Below the pieces are notes generated by a model. That model made no database searches, had not been told where the DNA came from, and was given only the letters and a program-made list of their open reading frames with translations. DNA of 64,000 bases from Corynebacterium minutissimum (lineage in GTDB: Bacteria; Actinomycetota; Actinomycetes; Mycobacteriales; Mycobacteriaceae). How positions within the stretch are numbered: the stretch's first letter is position 1; every line of letters begins with the position of its first letter. Of this stretch, positions 30,524-40,476 are shown one piece after another. Both the position numbers and the translations under genes were made by a program. Location of the stretch: positions 2,542,001 to 2,606,000 of the forward strand of contig NZ_CP069533.1 of assembly GCF_016889765.1 (NCBI RefSeq), in the 5' to 3' direction.

Positions 30524-30911
30524 TTTCGCACTACTCGTCACCGCGCTAGGGGAAAATTTTCCCTACCCGGTGCACGTGGACCTACCGCATAAATTCGAGC
30601 TGAAAGAACTTCCTACGATTGGCCTATTTTCGGCCGGACCAGCGGAACGCCGCCCGGGGTTAAACGTCCTCGGCGTGGATGTGGAAGATATTGATCTCCA
30701 TTTTTTCGTGAGCCCGGAAATGATGCGCAGCGGTGAGGCGATGAAGCGCGCCGCTATTCTGCGAATTTTCCTAGCTCGGGTGCGTGCCGATTCGACGCGG
30801 GTGCTGGATGTTACCCGCCCGGAAATCATGCTTGATCGTAATCCGCGGGTGAAGCGGATAGGCCTCACGGTGTCTATTGCTTCACCTATTGATGAATCCA
30901 ATTTCCTGTAG
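30516..30911 (+). CDS. Tail terminator-like protein
   Basis: A 131-residue protein starting at GTG 30516, which overlaps the preceding stop. Alternating strands (FPYPVHVDLP, VDVEDIDLHFFVSP, KRIGLTVSIASP) and helix AAILRIFLARVRAD fit tail terminators that cap the tail tube. The call relies largely on its position directly before the major tail protein. Confidence 0.58.
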   Translation: MDNFALLVTALGENFPYPVHVDLPHKFELKELPTIGLFSAGPAERRPGLNVLGVDVEDIDLHFFVSPEMMRSGEAMKRAAILRIFLARVRADSTRVLDVTRPEIMLDRNPRVKRIGLTVSIASPIDESNFL

Positions 30912-30923
30912 GAGGAATTTCTC

Positions 30924-31703
30924 ATGGCCATTGCAACACCTAAGGTTGACCTTACTGCCCCTAACTACTCCACCCAGCTACTGAACCTCGGCGTGACCGG
31001 GCGCCTCATGTACGCCCCGCCGGGTACCGAAATGCCCGAAAACATGGGCGCTTACGAGAAGCCCTTTGTTGATTTCGGTTGGATTGCCGATTCCGGTATT
31101 TCCGAGTCCCTGAATGAAGAGCGCAACGATTGGACCCCGTGGCAGGCGCAGAACTCCCAGCGCTCTCAGGTCGCGTCTCAGGAATTCACGTTCCAGGCGA
31201 CCGTGTGGTCTATCGGCGGCCTGGCTAACGCCTTGTACTACGGTGTGGCCGCGGAAGATATGGAATTTGATTCCGCTTCCGGCGTGGTGTCCTTCGAGCA
31301 GGGTAAGGAGCTTCCGGAAGAATTCCAGTTCCGTCTCGGTATCGACGTCATCGATGGTAAGAAGGCGCGCCGCTTCCTGCTTCCGGCGGCGTCTGTCTCC
31401 GAGCGTGGTGAAATTACCTACACTAAGACCGATTTGGTGGGGTACCAGTTCACCTTCAAGACCAACCTTGATAACGAGCTCGGCTACTCTATCCGCCGTG
31501 AATTCCTTGAAGGTTGGAAGCCGGGCCAGGCCGGCTCTACCCTCGAGGCGGATAATTCCGGCCGTAACCCGGGCGATTGGTCTAACCCGCCGGCTTCCGG
31601 TGAGGGCGATAACGCCGATACGGGCGGTTCCGGCGATAATGCTGGTACCGAGGAGGCCCCGCGCCCTGGCGCTGAAACTAACTCGGAGGGTGAAACCTCC
31701 TAG
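30924..31703 (+). CDS. Major tail tube protein
   Basis: A 259-residue protein. The body (FVDFGWIADSGISESLNEER, VASQEFTFQATVWSIGG, RREFLEGWKPG) is typical of the major tail subunit that stacks into the tube; the C-terminal 50 residues are a Gly/Asn/Asp-rich low-complexity tail (GDNADTGGSGDNAGTEE), perhaps surface-exposed. AGGAGGAATTTCTC precedes the ATG, a strong ribosome binding site expected for an abundant protein. A terminator follows. Confidence 0.85.
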   Translation: MAIATPKVDLTAPNYSTQLLNLGVTGRLMYAPPGTEMPENMGAYEKPFVDFGWIADSGISESLNEERNDWTPWQAQNSQRSQVASQEFTFQATVWSIGGLANALYYGVAAEDMEFDSASGVVSFEQGKELPEEFQFRLGIDVIDGKKARRFLLPAASVSERGEITYTKTDLVGYQFTFKTNLDNELGYSIRREFLEGWKPGQAGSTLEADNSGRNPGDWSNPPASGEGDNADTGGSGDNAGTEEAPRPGAETNSEGETS

Positions 31704-31713
31704 TCCTAAAAAA

Positions 31714-31760
31714 TGGGGTCGCCGTTCGTGGGTCGCGGCGGCCCCACCCCTTTTAGACCC
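31714..31760 (+). terminator. Terminator after major tail protein gene
   Basis: GGGGTCGCCG pairs with CGGCGGCCCC around a short loop, ending before ACCCCTTTTAG. It would lower transcription of minor tail genes relative to capsid and tube proteins. Confidence 0.6.
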
Positions 31761-31810
31761 ACAACCCTTTTGACCCACCCCTTTTTTCACAACTTAGGAG
31801 GTTGTCTACC

Positions 31811-32191
31811 ATGGCAGCTACTAACCTTGATGCCCTGCTTGAAAAGCGTCGTGAAGTTGTTGGCGATGCTCATACCTTCCCGGTGGAATTCGCCGGTACT
31901 ACCTTCCATTTCGTCGCCCCCGAGCTGGCTTCCTCGGAATGGAACGACCGCCATACCGAGCTGCGTGAAGATGCCGCCGACGGGATTATTTTCGGCGATA
32001 CGCTCCGCGCGGAAATGACCGACCTGATCCTCGGCGATGAAGCCGAGGCCTTCATCGAAAAGGCCAATGAGGCCGGTGTGGATCCCCTCTCCATGATTGG
32101 CTGGGCTATGCAGGACCATGCTGAACATGTGGGAAAAATCCAGTCCCGCCAGAACTACAATCGTTCCCAGAGGCGTGCGAAGCGGCGCTAA
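31811..32191 (+). CDS. Tail assembly chaperone, zero-frame product (gpG-like)
   Basis: A 126-residue acidic protein with a basic end (RSQRRAKRR), located between tube and tape measure genes, where siphoviruses encode the G chaperone. AGGAGGT is 8 bp before ATG 31811. It contains the heptamer GGGAAAA in the correct phase at 32131-32137, and the -1 frame is open from 32125 to 32547, so part of the ribosomes should shift to make a longer G-T protein. The chaperones bind the tape measure during tail assembly. Confidence 0.85.
   Translation: MAATNLDALLEKRREVVGDAHTFPVEFAGTTFHFVAPELASSEWNDRHTELREDAADGIIFGDTLRAEMTDLILGDEAEAFIEKANEAGVDPLSMIGWAMQDHAEHVGKIQSRQNYNRSQRRAKRR
32131..32137 (+). promoter_or_regulatory. 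Programmed -1 frameshift site
   Basis: GGGAAAA read as G-GGA-AAA in the zero frame is an X-XXY-YYZ slippery heptamer; lambda G/T uses GGGAAAG. Shifting by -1 gives the reading frame that runs to 32547. Confidence 0.8.
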
Positions 32192-32547
32192 GCGCCACGT
32201 ACGGCGGGGACCCGGTCGCGGATTGGCTGCGCGGTGATATTACGTCCCGCCGGCTGCGCGTACTCATTGAAGGCCTTCCCGATGATTCGGCGCTTCATCG
32301 CGCCTATCGGGACGGGAATGATTGGTCATCACTCCATGGCCTGCTGTGGATATTGGTGCAGGGCCTCCCGCGGTCTGAAATGCTGCTCGCTAGGCAGCTT
32401 TCTAAGGAGCAGGCCCGCGGCCTGCGCTTCCCCCGGGTGAAGCCCTACCCGTGGAGCGAGGACAAGGACAAGCAACAATTCGGCCGCGTGGATGAAGGCG
32501 ATGAAGCCGCGGCCCTTGAATACCTACAAGGACTTTCACCTGATTAA
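32137..32547 (+). CDS. Tail assembly chaperone, frameshifted T domain
   Basis: About 136 residues in the -1 frame relative to the upstream gene, with no start codon of its own needed. RRLRVLIEGLPDDSALHRAY and LLARQLSKEQARGLRFPRV are typical of the T part. The fusion with the first 109 residues would be about 245 residues long. The end is 28 bp before the tape measure gene. Confidence 0.78.
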   Translation, partial: NPVPPELQSFPEACEAALSATYGGDPVADWLRGDITSRRLRVLIEGLPDDSALHRAYRDGNDWSSLHGLLWILVQGLPRSEMLLARQLSKEQARGLRFPRVKPYPWSEDKDKQQFGRVDEGDEAAALEYLQGLSPD

Positions 32548-32574
32548 ACCCGCTGAACCTGAGGAGGTCTTACC

Positions 32575-35500
32575 ATGGCCCGCGACGCTCAATACGTGCC
32601 GATCCTTCCGTCTTTTGATGGATTCTTTAAGGAAGTCGGTAAAGGCGCGGAAAAGGGCGGCGCGCAGGCCGGTAAGACTTTCGCTGATTCTATGGCGCGT
32701 GAAGTCAAAAAGGCGGAAGGCGCGGTAGAAAAGGCGACCCTTCAGGTGGAGCGGGCGCGGGTTCGCCAGGCTAACGCGGCGGATAAGACTACGGTCGCGA
32801 GCGCGAAATTGGCCGAGGTCATGGAAAAGGAAAATGCTAAGGCCTCCGAAATTGCTAAGGCCCGCACCGACCTGGCTAAGGCGCAGCGCGATGAAGAATT
32901 GAATACTAAGGCGCTGGAAGCCGCTAATGTGAAGCTGCAGCGCGCTCAAACTGACTTAACGAAAAAGACGCAAGAGGCGGAAGATGCTACCGGCGATTTC
33001 GCTAAAGCGCAGGCCGCGGCGGGGGATTCCTCCGACGGCCTGATTGCCGGGCTGGATAAGACCAAACTTGCATTCGCCGCGGTGTCCGGTGCGATTGCCG
33101 CGGTAGGTGGCGCCCTGTACGGAATCGGAACGACGTTTGATGAGGCGTGGGATACTATCCGTGTTGGTACCGGTGCTTCCGGCGAGGCGCTGGAAGGCCT
33201 GAAGGATACCGCGCGGAATGTGGCGGCCGAGGTACCGGCTTCCATTGAGGATATTGGTACCGCCGTGGCGGATATCAATACCCGTCTTGGGCTGACCGGG
33301 GAGCCTCTGGAAAAGTTCGCGTCTCAAATGATCCAGCTGGAAAATTTGGGGGTCGATGCCGATATTAACGCCGTTTCCCAGGCCCTGAATGGTTTCGGCG
33401 TGGAAGCCGAAAGCATGCCTGATGCCCTCGATGAACTTTTTCAGGTGTCCCAGGCTACGGGGCTGAGCGTTACCGAGCTGTCTAATTCGGCCGTGAAGGC
33501 CGGCCCGGCGCTGCGCGAATTCGGTTTCTCCCTCGGCGATTCCGCTGCCCTTGCCGGCCAATTGGATAAGGCCGGTATTAACGCGGATGGCACCATGCAG
33601 CGCATGCAGCGCGCTCTGGCTGAGTTTGCTAAGGAAGGCCGTGATGCGCCTTCCGCTTTGATGGAAACGATTGAACAGATTGATGAACTGGTAGCTTCCG
33701 GCCAGTCCATCGAGGCTATCGATATGGCTAGCGGTCTTTTCGGTACGCGCGGCGCTGCGCAATTCGTCGACGCGGTTAAGACCGGAACTTTGTCGGTGGA
33801 TGATTTCATGGCCGCTACGGGCGCTACCGAGGACACGATCCTCGGCGTGGCGGAAGAAACCATGAGCTTCGCGGAACAATGGCAGGTGTTTAAGAACCGT
33901 GCCCTGTTGGCGATTGAGCCGGTATCGGAAGCGGTCTTTAATTTGGCGGGCGGCGCTATGGAAACCGCCGCGGATAAGCTTGAAGTCATTGCCGAGTGGA
34001 TGACCTCTACCCTGATTCCGGCGGTATCCTCATTCGTTGATTGGGTAGACCGCTCCGCGGGTGCTATCGCCGCGGCCGCGGTGCCGGTGGGTATTCTCGC
34101 TGGCGCGTATGGCGCCCTGGTGCTGCAGCAAAAGATCGCGACCGCCGGTGGTTTCCTGCAGTGGCTCATGAAGCTTACGGCGGTGGAAAAGGCGCATGCC
34201 GCGGTTACTAAGGGTGTTGCCGCGGCGCAGGCTGCGCTGAATACCGTGATGAACGCTAACCCGATTTTCCTTGTGGTGACCGCGGTTACCGCCCTGGTGG
34301 CGGGACTTGCCATATTTTTCACTAAGACCGAAACCGGGCGGGAAATTTGGGGGAACTTTACCGACGGTCTAACGGCCGGGTGGGAAAAGTTTACCGGGGT
34401 TTTTAAGTCCAGTATCGATTGGATTAGCGATGCGTTTACCGGCCTGAAGGCGCTTATTGTCGATGGTGATTTTACCGGCGCTTTGGCTAGTGCTTTCGGT
34501 CTGGAAGAGAACTCCCCGGTGGTTGGCTTCCTCCTCGGCGTGCGTGATGCTTTTATCACGGTGTGGGACGCGGGTAAGGCAGCTTTGGGGTGGATTGCTA
34601 ACGCCCTGAAAGTTACTTTCGCTGTAGTGGGAACCGCGGCTATCTACCCGTTCATCGCGGGGTGGAATGTGCTTTCAACCGCGATCCAGTTCGCGTGGAG
34701 CAATATTTTTAAGCCGGTCTTTAGCGGTATCGGTTCCCTGATTTCCGGCCTGTGGAATAACGTCCTGAAGCCTATCGGCGGTCTGATTAAGTCCGGTTGG
34801 GACCTGCTGGTAGGTGCTATCCAGGCCGGTGCGTCTATCGTGACGGATGTTATTTTCCCGGCTATTGGTGCCGCGGCTTCCTGGCTGTGGGACAACGCTC
34901 TCGGCCCGTATTTTGATAACATTCGCGCCGGTTTCGACATGCTAGTCAACGGCCTGGTTGCCGGGGCGGAATGGATTCAAAATAGCGTGTGGAATCCAAT
35001 CGTGGCCGGGGCGACCTGGCTGTGGGATAACGGCCTGCAACCCGTCTTTTCCATGATTGTCGACGGCTGGAACTGGGTCGGTAACGCGCTAGGCGAAATG
35101 GGGGAATGGGTACGGATTAACGTTATTGAAGCTTTCGCCGCCGCCGTTTCCTGGCTATGGGAAGAGGGAATCTCCCCGGTACTGGAATGGATTTCTGGTA
35201 AGTGGGATTGGATGACCTCGATGCTGAATGACGGTTTCGTCTTTGTGCGCGATACTGTCTTTGCCGGTCTGAAGCTCGCTCTTGATTCTGTTAAGGCAGC
35301 GTTCGACGTGGCGGTTGATGGTATCGGTAAGGCGTGGGATATGATTCGGGATCTGACCCGCCGACCTGTGGAATTCGTGGTGAATACCGTGTACAACAAC
35401 GGTATTCGTAAGGCGTGGAACGCGGTCGGTAAATTGGTCGGTCTGGATGAACTTCCCGAGTATAGATTCTCCACGGGCGGTATCCTCCCGGGCTATACCC

Positions 35501-38500
35501 CGGGCCGGGACGTGTATGATTTCATCGAACCGAATACCGGTATGCGTATTGGTCTTTCCGGTGGTGAGCCGATCCTCCGCCCGGAGGCCGGCCGCGTGTT
35601 GGGTTCTGGTTGGGTTGATGGGATTAACTCCGCTGCCCGAATTGGTGGCGTGAAGGGTGTCCGTGACTTCCTGTACGGTCCCGATTCCGGGAAGCTCGGC
35701 GGTTTCGCCGCCGGTGGTGTGGTGGGCTCGATCGTCGATTGGGTACACAAGTACTACCCGATGATGACGATCACCTCTACCTTTAGAAACTCCAACGATA
35801 ATCACGGGCGTGGCCTGGCGGTGGATTTCTCAAACTCAACGGATTCCACCCCGCAGATGCGCTCGGCGGCACAAAACCTCTTCGATAACTACGGTAAGGG
35901 CCTGTTAGAGCTCATTCACTCCCCGTTTAACCACAACGTGAAGAACGGGCAGGATAAGGGCGATGGTTTCGGGTGGTACGGCGCTTCCATCATGAACCAG
36001 CACCGTAATCACGTGCACGTGGCCTCTCCGCAGCCCCTCGGCGATCCTAAGACCATGGTCGAGATGGTGTGGGATGGGGCGCAGGCGGTGTTTGCCTCCC
36101 TGCGTGACCGCGTGTCCGGCCTGTTTAACCCGATTATTAACGCCGTTAAGGAAAAGGTGGATTCCTTTAAGGCCCCCGGAATCATTGGCGAGCTACCCGG
36201 CGCCATGTTTGGTTCCCTGTGGGATGCGGCTAAGGACTTCATTCTGGGTAAGGCGGATGAATCCGATAACTATGGCGGGCCCGGCGGTACTTCGGGAAAT
36301 GTGGAATCGTGGCGTGAAATGGCTATGGCGGCGATGCGCCGTAACGGATTTAATGCCGATGACCCGGCGCAGGTGAACGCCATGCTGAAGCAAATCATGT
36401 CGGAGTCCAGCGGTATCCCGGACCGGGCGCAGGAAATCGTGGATATTAACGGCACTGGTGAATCCGCGGGCCTTGGTCTGCTGCAGATTATCCCGGGAAC
36501 GTTCGCCGACTTCCGCGATCCTTCCTTGCCGAATGATCGCCGTGACCCGTGGGCTAACATGAACGCCGCTTTGCGCTACTACAAGAGCAAGTATGGAACC
36601 GACCTCACAACTATGTGGGGTCATGGCCATGGCTACGCGCTCGGCGGTATTCTCCCGGCGCTGACCAGGCTGTACGACCGGGGCGGCTGGCTGCCTCATG
36701 GCGCCATGGCGCTGAATCTGTCCGGCCGGCCGGAGCCGGTGCTTACCGATGAACATTGGGACCGCGTGTCCGAGCTCATTAGGCAGGTTGGCGAAATGGT
36801 GCCCCATCTGAAGGCCACCACGGATGTGATTGCCGATATTCTCATCCCGGCTATGCGGGAGCTGGCTGCGGCGTGGACGGGTGAAACCGATGGGGCGCGC
36901 GTTCATCTGTCGCGCCTGATTGGTGAAGATAACGCGCGGGCGGCCTCATGGTCCGCGGCGTGGGCTGGAACGGCTTCCGTGAAGGACCTTTTCGATACCT
37001 TCACCAAACTGCCCGGTCTGGATACCTACACCCGCGTATTCGCCGGGATTGTGGACGGTCATGATGCGGTGCTGCAAAAGTACGACGAGCATGACAAGGC
37101 CCTGAAGAATATCGCCGATAAGGAAGAGGCTTTGGCCGAGGCGCGGAAGGCGCTGAAGGAAGCGGAATCCGGGGCGATTGAGCTGGATAAGAACGATAAG
37201 CGCAAGTTAGCCGCCGCTGAAGAAAAGTTGGCTAAGGCCCGAAAAGATGGTAAGCCCGAAAAGATTGCTGAAGCGGAAAAGAAGTTGGCGGAAGTCCGCG
37301 AGGATATTGCGGATAAGCAGGCGAATTCGGAAGAAAAGAAGAAGGAGGCTATTAAGGCGGCACAAGAAAAGGTGTTGGCCGCCGAGCTGGATTTGTCTAA
37401 TGCGCGTGGCGCTGCGGCCGATATTGCTAAGGCCGCCGGGCAGGCGCAGATTGCGCTCGCGATTGAGGTTGCCAACGTCGTCTTTGATGTCATCGATACG
37501 CTGATTACCAACTTCACGGCGGCTCGCACCGCGGTGTGGGGCGGCGTTGTTGAAATGATGGGTTCCGTACGTGAACTTACGGAACTCATTGCGAAACAGC
37601 GGGAGGCCGTGGTGGGCCTGGCGCTGGACTTCGTTGCTGCGCATATCGATGTTCGGGAAGCAGCCCGCCAGACGCGGTTTACCCAAATCGCCGGGGCGGA
37701 AGCAACCCTGAAGGCGGCGCGGGGTGTGGCGGAAGCCCAGGCCGCGTTCGATGAACAACGCCGTAAGGACATGAAGTCCAATATCGGGATGTATACCGAT
37801 TTGTCGTTGGCTACCGATCGTTGGCGCTGGAATGTGAAGGAAGATACCGACGCGGCGCTGGACAATATGTCTGAATGGTCCGATGAAACCATGGCCGCGT
37901 ATGAAGCCCTGCAGGCCGCTCATGTCGGTATGCAAATTGAAGAGCTGAAGGCGCAGGAAGCCAATTTGGATGCGGTTCATTCGCAGCATATGGCGGTCCT
38001 GGACCTTGCCGATACCTCACGCAATATGCAAAAGGCAATGCAAAAGTTGGCGGTCCTGTCTCGGGAAGCCTTCGGATTTGACCAGGTAGGCGCTACGGTA
38101 GGTGAGCGCTACGCGAAATTGGCGCGTGAAAACGCGGAAATTGAAGCGAAAAAGGCGCAGGCCTCGACATGGATGAATCCCGCTAACTGGTTCAACGGCT
38201 ACTACAAGAACGCTAACCGCCGTCAAGAACAAATCCGAAAGGAAATGGACGAGCTGGCAGCCCGTGATGATTTCCAGGGTGTCGCAATGACCGACAAGGA
38301 AATTCGGAAGATGACCGCCGGGGCGGGCTTCATGGGCCTGTTTGGTGGTGCGGGTGATATCGATGACCTGATCAACAATTCTCCGCTCGGCGATGCGGCG
38401 CGCTCTCTGGATAAGGTGCAGTGGGAAACCGACCTCATTGATTTGAAGGATTCCCAGAATGAGCTGAGCTCCACTATTGAGCGCGGTACCGCGGAGCTGG

Positions 38501-38856
38501 CATACCGGAACCAAAAGGGTGAACTAGCTGACCGTATCCGGGCTAAGGAACTGGAGCGCGATTCGCATTCCAATTGGTCCGAATATTGGCGAGCTACTAA
38601 CGATGAGGTGCGGGCGGCGATTGCCGATATTGCTACCTACCAGGGCGATACGGCTAAGAGCCTGAAGGCTATCGCGGATAAAAAGTCCACCCTTGTGTTC
38701 CAAATTCCGGAAGGTAAGGATGCTTTGTCAGTCCGCGAGCTGGAAGAAATTCAGGAGGCGATGCGTAAGCAGAACGCTGATATTGAATTGCGATTGGAAA
38801 AGATGGAAAACCCGCGGCTCGGCGGCGCCGCTGTATCTGGAAGGGTGAGGGCATAA
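32575..38856 (+). CDS. Tape measure protein with two cell-wall-cleaving domains
   Basis: 2093 residues, setting tail length. Order: N-terminal charged coiled coil (about 35-145), phage-tail TMP core (about 180-420), hydrophobic segments (about 490-580), a run of Trp-rich repeats such as SWLWDNALGPYFDN (about 690-900), an M15-like peptidase domain at about 1055-1160 (NDNHGRGLAVDF, HRNHVHV metal ligands), an SLT lysozyme-like domain at about 1242-1350 (MSESSGIP with catalytic Glu, GLGLLQIIPGTF), then coiled coil (about 1500-1625). The two enzymes may open the peptidoglycan during DNA entry. GAGGAGG precedes the ATG. Confidence 0.93.
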   Translation: MARDAQYVPILPSFDGFFKEVGKGAEKGGAQAGKTFADSMAREVKKAEGAVEKATLQVERARVRQANAADKTTVASAKLAEVMEKENAKASEIAKARTDLAKAQRDEELNTKALEAANVKLQRAQTDLTKKTQEAEDATGDFAKAQAAAGDSSDGLIAGLDKTKLAFAAVSGAIAAVGGALYGIGTTFDEAWDTIRVGTGASGEALEGLKDTARNVAAEVPASIEDIGTAVADINTRLGLTGEPLEKFASQMIQLENLGVDADINAVSQALNGFGVEAESMPDALDELFQVSQATGLSVTELSNSAVKAGPALREFGFSLGDSAALAGQLDKAGINADGTMQRMQRALAEFAKEGRDAPSALMETIEQIDELVASGQSIEAIDMASGLFGTRGAAQFVDAVKTGTLSVDDFMAATGATEDTILGVAEETMSFAEQWQVFKNRALLAIEPVSEAVFNLAGGAMETAADKLEVIAEWMTSTLIPAVSSFVDWVDRSAGAIAAAAVPVGILAGAYGALVLQQKIATAGGFLQWLMKLTAVEKAHAAVTKGVAAAQAALNTVMNANPIFLVVTAVTALVAGLAIFFTKTETGREIWGNFTDGLTAGWEKFTGVFKSSIDWISDAFTGLKALIVDGDFTGALASAFGLEENSPVVGFLLGVRDAFITVWDAGKAALGWIANALKVTFAVVGTAAIYPFIAGWNVLSTAIQFAWSNIFKPVFSGIGSLISGLWNNVLKPIGGLIKSGWDLLVGAIQAGASIVTDVIFPAIGAAASWLWDNALGPYFDNIRAGFDMLVNGLVAGAEWIQNSVWNPIVAGATWLWDNGLQPVFSMIVDGWNWVGNALGEMGEWVRINVIEAFAAAVSWLWEEGISPVLEWISGKWDWMTSMLNDGFVFVRDTVFAGLKLALDSVKAAFDVAVDGIGKAWDMIRDLTRRPVEFVVNTVYNNGIRKAWNAVGKLVGLDELPEYRFSTGGILPGYTPGRDVYDFIEPNTGMRIGLSGGEPILRPEAGRVLGSGWVDGINSAARIGGVKGVRDFLYGPDSGKLGGFAAGGVVGSIVDWVHKYYPMMTITSTFRNSNDNHGRGLAVDFSNSTDSTPQMRSAAQNLFDNYGKGLLELIHSPFNHNVKNGQDKGDGFGWYGASIMNQHRNHVHVASPQPLGDPKTMVEMVWDGAQAVFASLRDRVSGLFNPIINAVKEKVDSFKAPGIIGELPGAMFGSLWDAAKDFILGKADESDNYGGPGGTSGNVESWREMAMAAMRRNGFNADDPAQVNAMLKQIMSESSGIPDRAQEIVDINGTGESAGLGLLQIIPGTFADFRDPSLPNDRRDPWANMNAALRYYKSKYGTDLTTMWGHGHGYALGGILPALTRLYDRGGWLPHGAMALNLSGRPEPVLTDEHWDRVSELIRQVGEMVPHLKATTDVIADILIPAMRELAAAWTGETDGARVHLSRLIGEDNARAASWSAAWAGTASVKDLFDTFTKLPGLDTYTRVFAGIVDGHDAVLQKYDEHDKALKNIADKEEALAEARKALKEAESGAIELDKNDKRKLAAAEEKLAKARKDGKPEKIAEAEKKLAEVREDIADKQANSEEKKKEAIKAAQEKVLAAELDLSNARGAAADIAKAAGQAQIALAIEVANVVFDVIDTLITNFTAARTAVWGGVVEMMGSVRELTELIAKQREAVVGLALDFVAAHIDVREAARQTRFTQIAGAEATLKAARGVAEAQAAFDEQRRKDMKSNIGMYTDLSLATDRWRWNVKEDTDAALDNMSEWSDETMAAYEALQAAHVGMQIEELKAQEANLDAVHSQHMAVLDLADTSRNMQKAMQKLAVLSREAFGFDQVGATVGERYAKLARENAEIEAKKAQASTWMNPANWFNGYYKNANRRQEQIRKEMDELAARDDFQGVAMTDKEIRKMTAGAGFMGLFGGAGDIDDLINNSPLGDAARSLDKVQWETDLIDLKDSQNELSSTIERGTAELAYRNQKGELADRIRAKELERDSHSNWSEYWRATNDEVRAAIADIATYQGDTAKSLKAIADKKSTLVFQIPEGKDALSVRELEEIQEAMRKQNADIELRLEKMENPRLGGAAVSGRVRA

Positions 38857-38857
38857 C

Positions 38858-39613
38858 GTGTTCTACGAATTGGATCTAGTTTCTCCAACTGGGGAAACTT
38901 TCAATTTGATTGCCGATGGTGAGCCCGGCCCTATCGGGGTGGAGTCCGGTACGGTGGAAGGCCTTACCGGCTCCTTCGAGGACCACCCGGTGCAGGCGGT
39001 TGGTGTTCCGGGCCAAATCATTGATTTCCGGGACCGCGTGATTACGCCAATGACTGGAAGTCTCGGCGTTGTAGTGCAATCCCCGGAAGATTGGCATGAT
39101 TTCCGCCGGGCGTGGTCAACGTGGGAGTACTCATGGTTGGTGCTGTCGATTGGTGGGGCGCGGTACCGGTTGGCGGTGCGCCTCCCGGCGGCGTTCAAAT
39201 TCCCGGCGGCGATTCCGAAATGCGGCGACCGGGTGAAGGTTGATGTGATTGCCGATTCTCCCGGTGTGTGGACGGTGCCGCTATCCGGCGAGGGTACTGT
39301 CACAGTGACGAATTACGGTGATGTTCCCATATGGCCAGAAATCGTGTGGGAAGGCGCCGGAGGTGACGTTATCCTGCCTTCCGGCGCTAGTTTCACACTT
39401 CCCGCGGTTAATGAGGAGCACCGCGTGCCGTTAGCGCGTAGCAATTCCGGCCGTATCTTCCGCGGCGATGAATACGACCGTATTCTCACCCGGAAGGCCG
39501 GGGTAGTAGGCGAAAGCGTGCCCCGGGGTGAAGAACGCGACTTTACCGTTCCCCCGGGGGCGCGCCTGGTATGGGAAATCGGGGTATTCGATCCGTTTGA
39601 AAAGGAACTGTGA
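38858..39613 (+). CDS. Distal tail protein (Dit-like)
   Basis: A 251-residue protein. MFYELDLVSPTGETFNLIAD, IDFRDRVITPMTGSLGVVV and the C-terminal SGRIFRGDEYDRILTRKAG then WEIGVFDPF fit siphovirus tail family proteins that form the hub beneath the tape measure. GTG start 1 bp after the tape measure stop. Followed by genes for the hub and fibres. Confidence 0.78.
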   Translation: MFYELDLVSPTGETFNLIADGEPGPIGVESGTVEGLTGSFEDHPVQAVGVPGQIIDFRDRVITPMTGSLGVVVQSPEDWHDFRRAWSTWEYSWLVLSIGGARYRLAVRLPAAFKFPAAIPKCGDRVKVDVIADSPGVWTVPLSGEGTVTVTNYGDVPIWPEIVWEGAGGDVILPSGASFTLPAVNEEHRVPLARSNSGRIFRGDEYDRILTRKAGVVGESVPRGEERDFTVPPGARLVWEIGVFDPFEKEL

Positions 39614-40476
39614 TGAAACTCCCTGATTGGCGGAATCACATTAGGCAGGCTGTAGCAGATGACGGTTTCTGGGTAGGTATCGCCAACGAAAACGGCGAGC
39701 CCTTCATGGAAGTACCGCCCTTCGAGTCGCTGAAGTTCCCGCGTAACCGAATGGCGGTATCGGAATTCGAGCTCACCCTGCATGCCCCGGCGGATACCCC
39801 GATTAAAGATGAGCTGATTGCCGACGGTATCGGGGTGCAAGATGAGGCCGGCCGCCTGGTGCCGGCTAAAGGCCCGACCCGCATGTTGATTGTGGAAGTT
39901 CCGGGGCGGCCGCGCTTGGCCTATTTCATTACACATGCCACGATTTCCGGGGCGGCGGCTCCGGATACGTTGGTGATTAAGGGCGTCGACGCGGTGGATT
40001 GTCTAGCCTTTTGGCCGGGGCCGTCTATTCCGCTGGAAGTGCAAAACGCGCGCTTTCAAACTTTCCGGGAAGATGCTTCCGGTATTACGTATAAGACTCC
40101 GCGGAAGCTGGCAAGGGCACCTTTCGCCGCCGCGGCAGATGGGTACACCATGCGCGGGCGTGCGCGGAGTGTAATCCGGGATTTCGTCGATGATTCCTTA
40201 AAGAGTGTGAACCGCCTTATGGGGTGGGAAGGCGATGAGCACGCCGTGGTGGATTACGGCGGAAGTGCTGATTCCTCGGCGGAAATTTATCTAAGAACAT
40301 CCGACGATTACGTGCTGGATACTATCGCCGCGCCGCTGAAGAACGCCGGCCTGTATCTACGGGTGGACATGTGGTGGCCGGGAGATGATCCGGTAGTGGT
40401 GCGCGGCGGTGGTACGAAATCGTGGCCGCGCCCCATGCTGATTATCCGCATTGATGAAATGAAGGAGGCTACCTAA
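39613..40476 (+). CDS. Minor tail protein, baseplate hub type
   Basis: A 287-residue protein with FPRNRMAVSEFELTLHAPAD and VIKGVDAVDCLAFWPGP, resembling actinophage tail hub proteins of the Gp37/Siphovirus ReqiPepy6 type that link Dit to fibres. ATG 39613 has AAAGGAAC 4-5 bp upstream; GTG 39610 is the alternative. Overlaps the next gene start by 1 bp. Confidence 0.65.
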   Translation: MKLPDWRNHIRQAVADDGFWVGIANENGEPFMEVPPFESLKFPRNRMAVSEFELTLHAPADTPIKDELIADGIGVQDEAGRLVPAKGPTRMLIVEVPGRPRLAYFITHATISGAAAPDTLVIKGVDAVDCLAFWPGPSIPLEVQNARFQTFREDASGITYKTPRKLARAPFAAAADGYTMRGRARSVIRDFVDDSLKSVNRLMGWEGDEHAVVDYGGSADSSAEIYLRTSDDYVLDTIAAPLKNAGLYLRVDMWWPGDDPVVVRGGGTKSWPRPMLIIRIDEMKEAT

